This document shows positions 49,254 through 58,287 of a DNA stretch of 64,000 nt, piece by piece; position 1 is the first letter of the stretch, and each line of letters opens with the position of its first letter. The DNA comes from Streptococcus oralis. Its GTDB lineage: Bacteria > Bacillota > Bacilli > Lactobacillales > Streptococcaceae. The notes beneath the pieces are model-generated. The model was given only the letters and a program-made list of their open reading frames with translations, searched no databases and was not told the DNA's origin. The stretch spans positions 841,501 through 905,500 of the forward strand of contig NZ_CP046524.1 in NCBI RefSeq assembly GCF_021497945.1. Reading direction: 5' to 3'. A program made the translations under genes and the position numbers.

Positions 49254-49490
49254 ATGGTCGTAAAAACAAGAAAACAAGGAAATTCAATCACCATTACGAT
49301 TCCAAGTGAATTCAATATTCCAAGCGGTGTTAAATACGAAGCAAAATTGTTACCAAGTGGCGAAATTATCTTTACTCCTGAAGAATTGGATCATCAGGTC
49401 TCTTATGTTTCTGATGATGCCTTTAATTTAAAATTGGATACAATTTTTGATGAATACGACGATGTTTTCAAAGCTTTGGTGGAAAAATGA
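49254..49490 (+). CDS. AbrB/MazE-type antitoxin
   Basis: 78 residues. The N-terminus VVKTRKQGNSITITIPSEFN is the swapped-hairpin DNA-binding fold of AbrB/MazE/PemI antitoxins; the acidic tail LKLDTIFDEYDDVFKALVEK would wrap the toxin. AAGGAGG ribosome site. It overlaps the toxin by 4 bases (ATGA). Together they match the tvrA-tvrT pair described, from memory, in pneumococcal tvr loci. Confidence 0.88.
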   Translation: MVVKTRKQGNSITITIPSEFNIPSGVKYEAKLLPSGEIIFTPEELDHQVSYVSDDAFNLKLDTIFDEYDDVFKALVEK

Positions 49491-49900
49491 CAGTCTATCT
49501 AACAGAAAAGCAAATTGAAAAAATCAATGCTTTAGTAATTCAACGGTATTCTCAAAATGAGCAAATTCAAACAGTTAGTCCTTCAGCGTTAAATATGATT
49601 GTGAACTTACCAGAACAATTTGTTTTTGGCAAACCTCTTTATCCAACAATTTTTGATAAAGCAACAATATTATTTGTACAATTGATAAAGAAGCATGTCT
49701 TTGCCAATGCCAATAAACGAACAGCTTTCTTTGTTTTGGTGAAGTTTTTACAATTAAATGGTTATCACTTTATTGTTTCCGTGGAAGAAGCGGTTGATAT
49801 GTGTGTGACTATAGCGGTAGAAGCTTTGACTGATGAAAAAATGATAAGATACTCTAAATGGGTTTCTCAACATTCTGTCAGAGAAAAGGTCAAAAAGTAA
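49487..49900 (+). CDS. Doc-type Fic toxin
   Basis: 137 residues. The Fic/Doc signature HVFANANKRTAFF closely follows that of phage P1 Doc (HIFNDANKRTA), a kinase that phosphorylates EF-Tu and stops translation. The catalytic His, Asn, Lys and Arg of the motif are present, so the toxin looks active. Its place inside a recombining locus would punish cells that lose this segment. Confidence 0.9.
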   Translation: MTVYLTEKQIEKINALVIQRYSQNEQIQTVSPSALNMIVNLPEQFVFGKPLYPTIFDKATILFVQLIKKHVFANANKRTAFFVLVKFLQLNGYHFIVSVEEAVDMCVTIAVEALTDEKMIRYSKWVSQHSVREKVKK

Positions 49901-49944
49901 GATAGTATGCTGGATTGAAATGAGCATAAGAAAATAAATAAACA

Positions 49945-49991
49945 GACAATATTAGAATTCTGAAATGCAGAAACTGATATTGTCTCTTTTT
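49945..49991 (+). terminator. Terminator after toxin-antitoxin
   Basis: GACAATATTAG (49945-49955) pairs with CTGATATTGTC (49974-49984), then TCTTTTT. Confidence 0.85.
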
Positions 49992-50021
49992 ATTGATGAG
50001 TAATAATGAAAGTGAGAATTT

Positions 50022-50987
50022 ATGGAATCAAAAGTTACAATTATCATACAAGAAATGTTACCCTTTTTAAACAATGAACAATTATTAGCATTGCGAGAGA
50101 GTTTAGAACGCCATCTAGTGGATGGAAAAAAGAAGCAGAAGTATTCAAATAATAATCTGTTGCAACTATTTATAACTGCTAAGCAGGTGGAGGGCTGTAG
50201 CGCAAAAACAATACGTTATTACCAGAGAACAATTGAAAATTTGTTTCATCATATTAAGGAATCTGTGACACAACTGACAACAGATGATTTAAGGAGTTAT
50301 TTAGCAAATTATCAGTCTGAAAAGGACTGTAGTAAGGCGAATTTGGACAATATTCGGCGTATATTGTCCTCTTTTTTTGCTTGGCTTGAGCAAGAGGAAT
50401 ATATCATCAAGAATCCTATTCGAAGGATTAAAAAAATTAAAACAGAACAAACTGTGAAAGAAACTTATACGGACGAACATCTGGAAATTATGAGAGATAA
50501 TTGTGAAAATTTAAGAGATTTGGCAATGATTGATCTACTAGCATCAACAGGTATGCGTGTAGGTGAACTGGTCCAGTTGAATCGTTCTGATATTGATTTT
50601 GAAAACAGAGAGTGCGTTGTTTTTGGAAAAGGTAAAAAGGAAAGACCCGTATATTTTGATGCTCGTACGAAAATTCATTTAAGAAACTATCTCAATGATA
50701 GAAAAGATGGTCATCCAGCTCTTTTTGTAACGCTACTTGGAAAAGCCCAGAGACTTGGAATTGCTGGTGTCGAGATTCGATTGAGAAAGTTAGGACAAAA
50801 ACTTGGAATACAAAAGGTTCATCCACATAAATTCAGAAGAACCCTAGCGACAAAGGCTATTGATAAAGGAATGCCTATTGAGCAAGTCCAAAAACTACTT
50901 GGTCACAGCAAAATTGATACAACCCTGGCCTATGCTATGGTTAACCAAAGCAATGTCAAACATTCACACCAAAAATTCATCTCTTAA
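50022..50987 (+). CDS. Tyrosine recombinase of the hsdS shuffling locus
   Basis: 321 residues. An N-terminal core-binding domain (about 45-125, TIRYYQRTIENLFHHI) and a catalytic domain with Arg in STGMRVGELVQLNRSD, HPHKFRRTLATKA (HxxR), LLGHSKIDTTLAYA (His and nucleophile Tyr). All catalytic residues are present. It ends 4 bases before repeat B, copy 2. The context marks it as the tvrR-type recombinase of a translocating variable restriction locus rather than a phage integrase. Confidence 0.92.
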   Translation: MESKVTIIIQEMLPFLNNEQLLALRESLERHLVDGKKKQKYSNNNLLQLFITAKQVEGCSAKTIRYYQRTIENLFHHIKESVTQLTTDDLRSYLANYQSEKDCSKANLDNIRRILSSFFAWLEQEEYIIKNPIRRIKKIKTEQTVKETYTDEHLEIMRDNCENLRDLAMIDLLASTGMRVGELVQLNRSDIDFENRECVVFGKGKKERPVYFDARTKIHLRNYLNDRKDGHPALFVTLLGKAQRLGIAGVEIRLRKLGQKLGIQKVHPHKFRRTLATKAIDKGMPIEQVQKLLGHSKIDTTLAYAMVNQSNVKHSHQKFIS

Positions 50988-50991
50988 CTGC

Positions 50992-51018
50992 AAATCCCGA
51001 TTTAACGAGATGTTTGGG
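50992..51018 (+). repeat. Direct repeat B, copy 2
   Basis: 27 bases identical to 48557-48583. Recombination between the two copies would excise about 2.4 kb holding the current second domain, the toxin-antitoxin pair and the recombinase, and would fuse the silent domain to the expressed first half. Confidence 0.9.
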
Positions 51019-51476
51019 GATGATTCTAAGTTTGAAAAAGTTTTACTAGGATGTGTTTGTGATGTTAGAGATGGAACACATGACTCCCCTAAATATGTTG
51101 AAAAAGGTTATCCTTTGATTACTTCAAAAAATATTACAGGTGGTGTTATAGATTTCAGCAATACAAATCATATAACACAAGTGGATTTTAATAAAATTAA
51201 TCAACGATCAAAAGTTGATTATGGCGATATATTATTACCTATGATAGGTACGGTAGGCAATCCGGTTGTAGTAGAAACTCATAAAAAGTTTGCAATAAAA
51301 AATGTTGCATTAATAAAGTTTTATGATAGATCAAAAGTAGATAATGTTTATATAAAAAATGTTCTTACTTCATTTTATTTTGATAAACAAGTTTTACAAA
51401 AGATTAGAGGAGGTACTCAAAAATTCATTGCACTAAAAGATATTAGGGGGTTACAGATCCCTCTCCCCCCTCTTGA

Positions 51477-51527
51477 CCTCCAAAACGAATTCGCAGACTT
51501 TGTAGCTCAGGTCGACAAATCACAATT
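51477..51527 (+). repeat. Direct repeat C, copy 2
   Basis: Identical to 49051-49101 at 50 of 51 bases. Sequence similarity ends just after it. Confidence 0.9.
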
Positions 51528-51575
51528 TGCTTGTGGGATAGTTATAAAACTGTGGAGAAATAGCTTGAAATCTAG

Positions 51576-51581
51576 TATAAT
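51576..51581 (+). promoter_or_regulatory. hsdR -10 element
   Basis: TATAAT 33 bases before the hsdR start, giving hsdR a promoter separate from hsdM. The -35 is unclear. Confidence 0.45.
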
Positions 51582-51613
51582 ATAGCTATCTATTTATTCA
51601 AAGTGAGAGAAAA

Positions 51614-54600
51614 ATGGTAAATTTTGATTTTCTTTTAAATAACGAAGAGTATGAATCTTTTTCAAAGCCTTGTATAGAAGCTGAGAATATGATCGCGACA
51701 TCTACTGTAGCTACTGCTTTTATGGCACGTCGTGCTCTTGAGCAGGCTGTTCATTGGATATATAGTCACGATTCATATTTAGAAGCTCCCTATCGTGCTA
51801 CCTTATCTTCTTTGGTATGGGATGATGATTTTAGAGAGATTGTGGATCCTGAGCTCCATAGGCAGATTGTTCTTTTAATTCGATGGGGAAATCATGCTGC
51901 ACATGGTGGAGAAATTAAGGAACGAGAAGCTATTTTGGCTTTGCATCATTTGTATCAGTTTGTCAATTTTATTGATTATTGCTACAGTAACGAGTTCGTG
52001 GAGCGTTATTTCGACGAGCAATTATTGCCACTTTCAGCAAACATCAAGTTTCGAGAAACGCCACAATCTATGGCGAAATTACAAAACAGTTTGTCAGATC
52101 TTCCTGATTTCGATGAACAGATGGCTAGTCAGTCATTGGCTGTTCAAGAGACTTATACTGAAAAACGTGAAACAGCAGCTCTACGGCAAGATGTATCTTT
52201 CCATATCGATCAACTATCTGAATCAGAGACAAGAAAACTCTTTATAGATATCGATCTCCGTTTAGCAGGTTGGACATTTGAGGAAAACTGTCGTGTTGAG
52301 GTAGCCGTTCATGGTTTGAAGCATGGTACAGGAACTGGATACTGTGACTATGTCCTTTATGGCAAAAATGGGAAAGTTCTAGCAATTGTTGAAGCTAAAA
52401 AGGCATCTGTAAATCCAGAAGTAGGGGAGGTGCAGGTCAAGGAATATGCTGAAGTTCTTGAGAAACAAATCGGCTATCGGCCAATTTGCTTTATTACCAA
52501 TGGTTTAAAGCACTACATACTTGATGGTGTTAATCGTCGCCAGATTGCAGGGTTCTACTCTCAAGAAGAGTTGCAACTTTTGATGGACAGACGTCACTTG
52601 CAAAAACCACTCGAGGATATTTCTAGCAAAATTAGGGACGACATTTCTGGACGTCATTATCAGAAACATGCGATTACAAGTGTCTGTGAAGCATTCTCCA
52701 ATAATCGGAGACAGGCACTCTTGGTAATGGCAACTGGGTCTGGGAAAACCCGTACAGCGGTTTCCCTAGTTGATATCCTTTCGCGTCATAACTGGGTAAA
52801 AAATGTTCTTTTTTTAGCTGATAGAACTTCCCTAGTTAAGCAAGCTTATGATTCGTTTAGGAAATTACTTCCAGATCTTTCAGTTTGTAATTTCTTAGAG
52901 GATAAAGATAGTGCTCGATCTAGTCGAATGGTTTTTTCAACCTATCCGACTATGATAGGAGCGATTAGTGATCAAGAAGAAATAAATCAACGACCCTTTA
53001 CTGTTGGGCACTTTGATCTTATCATAATTGATGAATCTCACCGTTCTATTTATCAGAAATACAAATCAATTTTTGATTATTTTGATGCAAGGATTGTAGG
53101 ATTAACTGCCACTCCGCGTCAAGATTTGGATAAAAATACCTATAGTTTCTTTAACTTGGAGAATGGTGTTCCAACATACGCATACGATTTGGAAGAGGCT
53201 GTAAAAGATGGTTATTTAGTAGCTTATCATTCGATTGAAACTAAGTTAAAACTACCAACGGATGGTCTACATTACGATGATTTATCCCAAGACGAAAAAG
53301 AATATTTTGATAGCCAATTTGAAGATGGTAGTTCTGAGAAAGATATTGATCCTGAGGATTTTAATACCTCTATTTTCAATAGAAAAACAGTCAAAATTGT
53401 TCTAGATGAACTAATGACAAGAGGAATTCAGACAGCTTCAGGTGACGAAATTGGTAAAACTATTATCTTTGCTAAAAACCATCGACACGCTGAATACATC
53501 AGAGATATTTTTAACGAACGCTATCCTGAAAAAGGAAGCGATTATGCTCAAGTGATTGATTATAGCATTAAGCATTATCAAACCTTAATTGATGATTTTA
53601 AAATTAAGGAGAAATACCCTCAAATTGCAATTTCTGTTGATATGTTGGATACAGGTATTGATGTACCAGAGGTTGTTAATTTAATCTTTTTCAAGAAAGT
53701 GCGTTCTAAAACTAAGTTTTGGCAGATGATTGGCCGTGGAACCCGTCTTTGTAAAGATTTATTCGGCCCTGAGCAGGATAAGGAAAATTTCTTGGTATTT
53801 GATTATGGCGATAATTTTGAATATTTCAAAGCTGATCCAAGAGAAGGAGATGGTCGTCACATTGTTTCTCTGACTCAACGTTTGTTTAACATCAAGGTGG
53901 ACTTGATTCGTGAACTGCAGGAGCTTCGTTATCAAGATGATCAGTTTGCTAGAGAATACCGTCAACAACTCGTCTCAGAACTTCATGAACGTATGGTGAG
54001 CTTAAATGAGTTAGACTTTAGGGTTCGTATGGTCTTAGATACAGTTTATACTTACAGAAAGTTGGAAAATTGGCAAACTCTAACGACCGTCACAAGTGAA
54101 ACAATCCAGAAAGATCTTTCTCCGCTTCTTTTTGAAGAAAATAAAGAGGACGAGATGGCGAGACGATTTGATTTATGGTTGTTTCAGATTCAGTTAGGAC
54201 AACTGTTAGCCAAGCCATCAACTGTCCATATTTCTCAAGTTATGAAAACAGCTAAAGCACTTGCTTCTGTTGGTAATATACCACAGGTTTTTGCACAGGC
54301 TGAAATCATCAGGAAAGTACAAGAACCTGAATTTTGGGAAGAAGTTAGTTTATCTGGGCTGGAAAAAATACGCCTTGCGCTTCGAGATTTACTACAGTTT
54401 CTGGATAAAACGGAACGTACTGTATATTATGTCAATTTTGATGATCATATTCTTTCCACTGTCCATGATACCACGCCATATTTACAGGTCAATGATCTGC
54501 GATCTTATAATGAAAAAGTTGAACATTATTTGAAAACTCATCTAGATGACGAAGCAATTTCTAAGTTATACCATAATGAAAAATTGACCTCTCAGGATTT

Positions 54601-54964
54601 GCTTGCACTTGAAACTTTGCTATGGGAGAAATTAGGTAGCAAGTCAGATTACCAACAACATTATGAAAATAAAGCAATTCCTAGATTGGTTCGTGAAATT
54701 ATTGGTTTAGATAGAGAGGCTGCCAATCAAGTTTTTTCTAAATTTTTATCGGATGAAAGTCTCAATGCCAAGCAGATCTCCTTTGTGAAATTGATTGTAG
54801 ATTACATTGTAGAAAATGGTTGCTTGGAGACTAAAGTTTTAACACAAGAGCCGTTTAAATCGTATGGTTCAGTTCAACTACTCTTTCAACACCAACTCCC
54901 TATACTTCGTAATATTGTCCAAACAATTGAACTCATTAATGATCGAGCTGGAGAAGCAGCGTAA
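51614..54964 (+). CDS. hsdR: Type I restriction endonuclease subunit R
   Basis: 1116 residues. N-terminal DUF4145-like domain (ARRALEQAVHWIYSHD), then the PD-ExK nuclease (GTGYCDYVLYG, LAIVEAKKA), then the two RecA-like motor domains with Walker A ATGSGKTRT, DESH box (IIDESHRS), SLTATPR-like GLTATPRQD and the late QMIGRGTRLCKD. All key residues are intact. It translocates DNA and cuts when the site recognised by HsdS is unmethylated. Confidence 0.95.
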   Translation: MVNFDFLLNNEEYESFSKPCIEAENMIATSTVATAFMARRALEQAVHWIYSHDSYLEAPYRATLSSLVWDDDFREIVDPELHRQIVLLIRWGNHAAHGGEIKEREAILALHHLYQFVNFIDYCYSNEFVERYFDEQLLPLSANIKFRETPQSMAKLQNSLSDLPDFDEQMASQSLAVQETYTEKRETAALRQDVSFHIDQLSESETRKLFIDIDLRLAGWTFEENCRVEVAVHGLKHGTGTGYCDYVLYGKNGKVLAIVEAKKASVNPEVGEVQVKEYAEVLEKQIGYRPICFITNGLKHYILDGVNRRQIAGFYSQEELQLLMDRRHLQKPLEDISSKIRDDISGRHYQKHAITSVCEAFSNNRRQALLVMATGSGKTRTAVSLVDILSRHNWVKNVLFLADRTSLVKQAYDSFRKLLPDLSVCNFLEDKDSARSSRMVFSTYPTMIGAISDQEEINQRPFTVGHFDLIIIDESHRSIYQKYKSIFDYFDARIVGLTATPRQDLDKNTYSFFNLENGVPTYAYDLEEAVKDGYLVAYHSIETKLKLPTDGLHYDDLSQDEKEYFDSQFEDGSSEKDIDPEDFNTSIFNRKTVKIVLDELMTRGIQTASGDEIGKTIIFAKNHRHAEYIRDIFNERYPEKGSDYAQVIDYSIKHYQTLIDDFKIKEKYPQIAISVDMLDTGIDVPEVVNLIFFKKVRSKTKFWQMIGRGTRLCKDLFGPEQDKENFLVFDYGDNFEYFKADPREGDGRHIVSLTQRLFNIKVDLIRELQELRYQDDQFAREYRQQLVSELHERMVSLNELDFRVRMVLDTVYTYRKLENWQTLTTVTSETIQKDLSPLLFEENKEDEMARRFDLWLFQIQLGQLLAKPSTVHISQVMKTAKALASVGNIPQVFAQAEIIRKVQEPEFWEEVSLSGLEKIRLALRDLLQFLDKTERTVYYVNFDDHILSTVHDTTPYLQVNDLRSYNEKVEHYLKTHLDDEAISKLYHNEKLTSQDLLALETLLWEKLGSKSDYQQHYENKAIPRLVREIIGLDREAANQVFSKFLSDESLNAKQISFVKLIVDYIVENGCLETKVLTQEPFKSYGSVQLLFQHQLPILRNIVQTIELINDRAGEAA

Positions 54965-54981
54965 ATAATAAGAGGTTGTAA

Positions 54982-55755
54982 ATGCAAACGCAAGAAGAAA
55001 TAAATGTTCTGTCACCGGAAAAATTAGCAGAAATTGAGCGTGATTACGATGTCACAGTTTTGTGGGCTATCGAGTCTGGTAGTCGTGCCTGGGGTTTTGA
55101 GTCTCCCGATAGTGACTTTGATGTACGATTTATCTACAAACACAAGCAAGATTTTTATCTCCGTTTAAATGAACAGCGTGATGTTATCGAGCTACCAATT
55201 GACGATACTTGGGATGTGAGTGGCTGGGATTTAGACAAGACTTTAAAACTCCTTTATAAGTCAAATCCAACACTGTTTGAATGGTTACAGTCACCAATTG
55301 TCTATCAACAAACGGATTTTATCGAACGCCTACGTCATCTTGCCAACCAGTATTTTTCTGAGAAGAAAATGCTCCACCATTACTTGAACACTGCTAGAAC
55401 TCATACGAATAAGTACCTTTCAGGAGACAAGGTCAAACCTAAAAAGTATTTCTATGCGCTGCGTCCCATTTTGGCCTGCCGTTGGATTGAAAAATACCAT
55501 TCAGTTCCTCCAATTTTATTTGACGATTTGGTCAAAGAATTGCTTCCTGATGAGATGAAAGAGCATGTGTCAAGATTGCTTGATATCAAGGTAAAGGGAC
55601 CTGAAGGTATGGAAATTGATCCGATTATGCCAATCCAATACTACATCATCAAAAATATCAAAGAGTTGGATGCATACGTTCAAAGTGTTAGTGAGGAAAA
55701 GAAAGAGTGGAAGGCTCTAAATCAATTTTTCCTTGAAGAATTAGGCCACGACTGA
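54982..55755 (+). CDS. Nucleotidyltransferase, YcgL/COG3541 family
   Basis: 257 residues. Polymerase-beta-like core WAIESGSRAWGFESPDSDFD with Gly33-Ser34 and the metal pair Asp45/Asp47, then VSGWDLDKTLKLLYKSNP, typical of the YcgL family. The substrate is unknown. AGAGG ribosome site, 17 bases after hsdR and 8 bases before the next gene, so it may be co-transcribed with hsdR. Confidence 0.85.
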   Translation: MQTQEEINVLSPEKLAEIERDYDVTVLWAIESGSRAWGFESPDSDFDVRFIYKHKQDFYLRLNEQRDVIELPIDDTWDVSGWDLDKTLKLLYKSNPTLFEWLQSPIVYQQTDFIERLRHLANQYFSEKKMLHHYLNTARTHTNKYLSGDKVKPKKYFYALRPILACRWIEKYHSVPPILFDDLVKELLPDEMKEHVSRLLDIKVKGPEGMEIDPIMPIQYYIIKNIKELDAYVQSVSEEKKEWKALNQFFLEELGHD

Positions 55756-55763
55756 GGTTTTTT

Positions 55764-56822
55764 ATGGGTAAATGGACATGTAAATGTGGGCAAGCAATGA
55801 ATGACCACCGAGCGCCTGATCCAAATGCTTATTCAGTTTATTCGGATGAGTTGTTTGAAGAAATCATAAATAAAGCTGACGACCATAATAAAATTTCTTA
55901 TGATGATATTTCTGAAGCATCATTTTATATGTGGAAGTGCCCTGAGTGTGGTAGCTTTATGGTTTTTGGCGAAGACGGAGAAGGCGATCGATTTACTTTT
56001 TATGAGCGACAAGAAGCAGAAATGGTTGAACTTGAACCTCTCTTTGATTCAGATCAAGAGTTAAATCTTGTTGTGGTTGAGTTTCAGGAGGGAGGGAATG
56101 GCTATACTTATATCTGCGATGATCCAAATATCCATATTGGGCACGCTGTTATTGTCCCAGTAGGGAAGGAAAATACTGAAAAAATTGCTTTAGTTGTACA
56201 GAAGTATCATGCCCTACCAAAGGATATCACTTTTCCTGTTGAAAAGTTAAAACGTGTCATTCGTAGGTATTCACATTTCGACCCAATCACTTCGAAAAAC
56301 GTTTTTAGAAATTTAGAAAAGCTAGGAAGAATTCTAGATGTTTGCTCTAAAAACGCTAACCCCAACTCTCAGCAAACATATTATAGTATCAAAACTCCTT
56401 TAGGATATTTCTGGTTAGAATTAAATGGACTTCCGATTCCAATGAAAATCACACAGATTCAAGTCAAAGATAAAAAATACCAAGTTGATAGCGCCCTTTA
56501 TATAAAACCTTCAGAGATTAACTGTAGAAGATTCTATGAACTGGAATTATGTGCAGATTTTGATATTGATGCCTCGAGATGGATCGATGTTCTTTCTGAT
56601 GAAAATGTATGGGGCAATAGTTGGGAATTAAATGGTCTTCAATTTGGTATTACTGCAGGGGAATCTCCAAAATTTGAAGACGAAGTTGTTGCAAGAAAAT
56701 ATAGTCGTATCCCACTTTATTATGACTGGCACCCTGAATTTGAAGATTATTATGGATTCAGTTTAGCTTGGAAAAAATACAAGTCTGATAGCGATTTATC
56801 AATAGATTTCTATACAACGTAA
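55764..56822 (+). CDS. Zinc-ribbon protein of unknown function
   Basis: 352 residues. Cys6, Cys8 (WTCKCGQAM) and Cys59, Cys62 (WKCPECGSF) probably form one zinc site. A middle segment GNGYTYICDDPNIHIGHAVI then VPVGKENTEKIALVVQKYHA resembles the small beta domain found at the start of PriA-like proteins. The C-terminal 150 residues (YYSIKTPLGYFWLELNGLPI ... WGNSWELNGLQFG) are beta-rich. I do not recognise the family. No membrane segment. Confidence 0.65.
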   Translation: MGKWTCKCGQAMNDHRAPDPNAYSVYSDELFEEIINKADDHNKISYDDISEASFYMWKCPECGSFMVFGEDGEGDRFTFYERQEAEMVELEPLFDSDQELNLVVVEFQEGGNGYTYICDDPNIHIGHAVIVPVGKENTEKIALVVQKYHALPKDITFPVEKLKRVIRRYSHFDPITSKNVFRNLEKLGRILDVCSKNANPNSQQTYYSIKTPLGYFWLELNGLPIPMKITQIQVKDKKYQVDSALYIKPSEINCRRFYELELCADFDIDASRWIDVLSDENVWGNSWELNGLQFGITAGESPKFEDEVVARKYSRIPLYYDWHPEFEDYYGFSLAWKKYKSDSDLSIDFYTT

Positions 56823-56839
56823 GAAGCAGGAGGATATGT

Positions 56840-57451
56840 ATGAATCAAGCATGGGATTTATTGTTTGAGGGTAAGATTAATGAGGCTAAAAAATTAATTG
56901 AAGCTGATTTTTTATTGGAAACTTGCACAGATTTTAGTTTATTAAATTTGATGGGCTATATCTATCTTGAAGAGCAAAATTATAACGAGTGCTTAAGTAT
57001 CTACCAGCGTTATATTGACTTAGCTCGAACTAAAAGTGACCCAGAAAATGAACATATAGGCTATCATCAGTTAGCCATGGTTTATCGTGAAATGAATGAA
57101 TTTCAAACGGCCCTTTTCTATATCGAAAGAGAGCAAAAAGTCATTGAAGAAGCTTTTACAGAGGATACCCTCAAATCTTCTGTTAACAATTATGAGCAAG
57201 GTTATTTACGATTAAAGCTAGGAAAAGTAGCAGAAGCATTCATGTATATGGAACAGTCCTTAAAACAAGCTTTGCAAACAGATGATTTGATTGCCCAAGC
57301 TTGTGCCTATAGAGGTTTAGGAGAGATTGGTTCGATACAAAATCCTGAAGAATCACATGAAAATTTTTTACAAGCTATCACTCTTTTTGAAAAGGCAGGC
57401 GATCAGATTGGTGCTCAAGAGGTTAGAAACTTGCTAAATAATAAAAAGTAG
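56840..57451 (+). CDS. TPR-repeat protein
   Basis: 203 residues, all helical, with several tetratricopeptide-like units: NLMGYIYLEEQNYNECLSIY, HIGYHQLAMVYREMNEFQTA, EQGYLRLKLGKVAEAFMYM and ACAYRGLGEIGSIQNPEES. Likely a protein-interaction scaffold. AGGAGG ribosome site; 17 bases after the zinc-ribbon gene. Its stop codon lies inside the terminator stem. Confidence 0.8.
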   Translation: MNQAWDLLFEGKINEAKKLIEADFLLETCTDFSLLNLMGYIYLEEQNYNECLSIYQRYIDLARTKSDPENEHIGYHQLAMVYREMNEFQTALFYIEREQKVIEEAFTEDTLKSSVNNYEQGYLRLKLGKVAEAFMYMEQSLKQALQTDDLIAQACAYRGLGEIGSIQNPEESHENFLQAITLFEKAGDQIGAQEVRNLLNNKK

Positions 57452-57470
57452 CCTGAAAAGGCTACTTTTT
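57443..57470. terminator. Bidirectional terminator
   Basis: AAAAAGTAGCC (57443-57453) and GGCTACTTTTT (57460-57470) serve the TPR gene on the plus strand and the TIGR03943 gene on the minus strand. Confidence 0.88.
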
Positions 57471-57471
57471 A

Positions 57472-58287
57472 TTAAAACACGCGATATACATAAGGATTTT
57501 CTGGTTTGTCTACTTTTGTGAAACTCTCAACCTCTAGTGTTGGGAGTTTTTGTTTGAGTTCTTTATGGTAGTGGAGAGTCAGGGTTCCTCTAGCTGTGAT
57601 CCAGGTATTGTCAGGATACTGGCGTGAGTTTCCCTTGGTCAAGAGTCCATATACACCAGAATCGGCGATACAGTGGATGATCCCAAAGCGAAAGAGGAAT
57701 TGGCTATCTTCATGGCTAGGATCGTTATAGACGAAGCCTGTAAACTCGATTTTCTTTCCTTCAAACTCTTGAGGATAGTCATAGAGAACTTCCATGACCT
57801 CCATATAGTTTTCATCAGTGACTTGAATGGTTGGCTGGGTGAGGTATTTGTCAGCTGTAGCCCTCATTTCCTTTTCATAAGCAGATTTGGAAAAATAGGT
57901 ACTGGTATCCGGTTTGAGGTATTGACTGGATGTGCCTTCGCTTGCCTGAATGACTGTGTTGATTCCCTCAGCAAGTGGGAAATGATATCCTTTGGCAGAT
58001 ACGGTTCTCGAGTCCAGACTTACTGTCGGAAAGGCAGCTCCAATCAACAGAGGTAGCGACAGTAAAAAGAAGCTGATTCGTCTAGCTTGACGACTTTCCA
58101 AATGGCTGTGAGAATTGATTTTCTTGACCCAGATATAGAATTGTACCAGAGCCAAGAGAAGAGAAAGAACCATAGAGATATAGACTAGATAGGAATAGTG
58201 GAAATTAATATAGTGACTGAGCTTGCCAGATAGCTGCAGATACAGAGTTAGGGCAAAATAACCCAGTAAAATGAAAAATCGGGTCAT
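57472..58287 (-). CDS. TIGR03943 family permease-associated protein
   Basis: 271 residues. Two to three hydrophobic N-terminal segments (LLGYFALTLYLQLSG, YLVYISMVLSLLLALVQFYI, ISFFLLSLPLLIGAAFP), then an extracellular or periplasmic-type OB-like domain with EFEGKKIEFTGFVYNDPSHE and FRFGIIHCIADSGVYGLL. This family is nearly always the partner of the DUF318 permease, which is the gene just upstream (4-base overlap). Substrate unknown. Confidence 0.9.
   Translation of the reverse strand: MTRFFILLGYFALTLYLQLSGKLSHYINFHYSYLVYISMVLSLLLALVQFYIWVKKINSHSHLESRQARRISFFLLSLPLLIGAAFPTVSLDSRTVSAKGYHFPLAEGINTVIQASEGTSSQYLKPDTSTYFSKSAYEKEMRATADKYLTQPTIQVTDENYMEVMEVLYDYPQEFEGKKIEFTGFVYNDPSHEDSQFLFRFGIIHCIADSGVYGLLTKGNSRQYPDNTWITARGTLTLHYHKELKQKLPTLEVESFTKVDKPENPYVYRVF

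Larger units (their letters stand above)
50989..51585 (+). pseudogene. Silent hsdS cassette (second-domain donor)
   Basis: The frame runs CKSRFNEMFGDDSKFEKVLL through one target-recognition domain (VRDGTHDSPKYVEKGYPLI) to LDLQNEFADFVAQVDKSQFA and stops. It has no start codon of its own, no first domain, and lacks the final LMQEYFG helix. Its borders are exactly repeats B and C. It is therefore an unexpressed alternative second domain for the full hsdS. Confidence 0.88.

Noticed and set aside
50022..50987. Phage integrase marking a prophage or genomic island
   Set aside because: No phage genes, no tRNA target and no attachment repeats; the hsdS repeats and gene order show a restriction-locus recombinase.
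57673..58056. 127-residue plus-strand frame opposite the TIGR03943 gene
   Set aside because: Antisense shadow without a ribosome site; the minus-strand frame has the family motifs and overlaps its partner permease.
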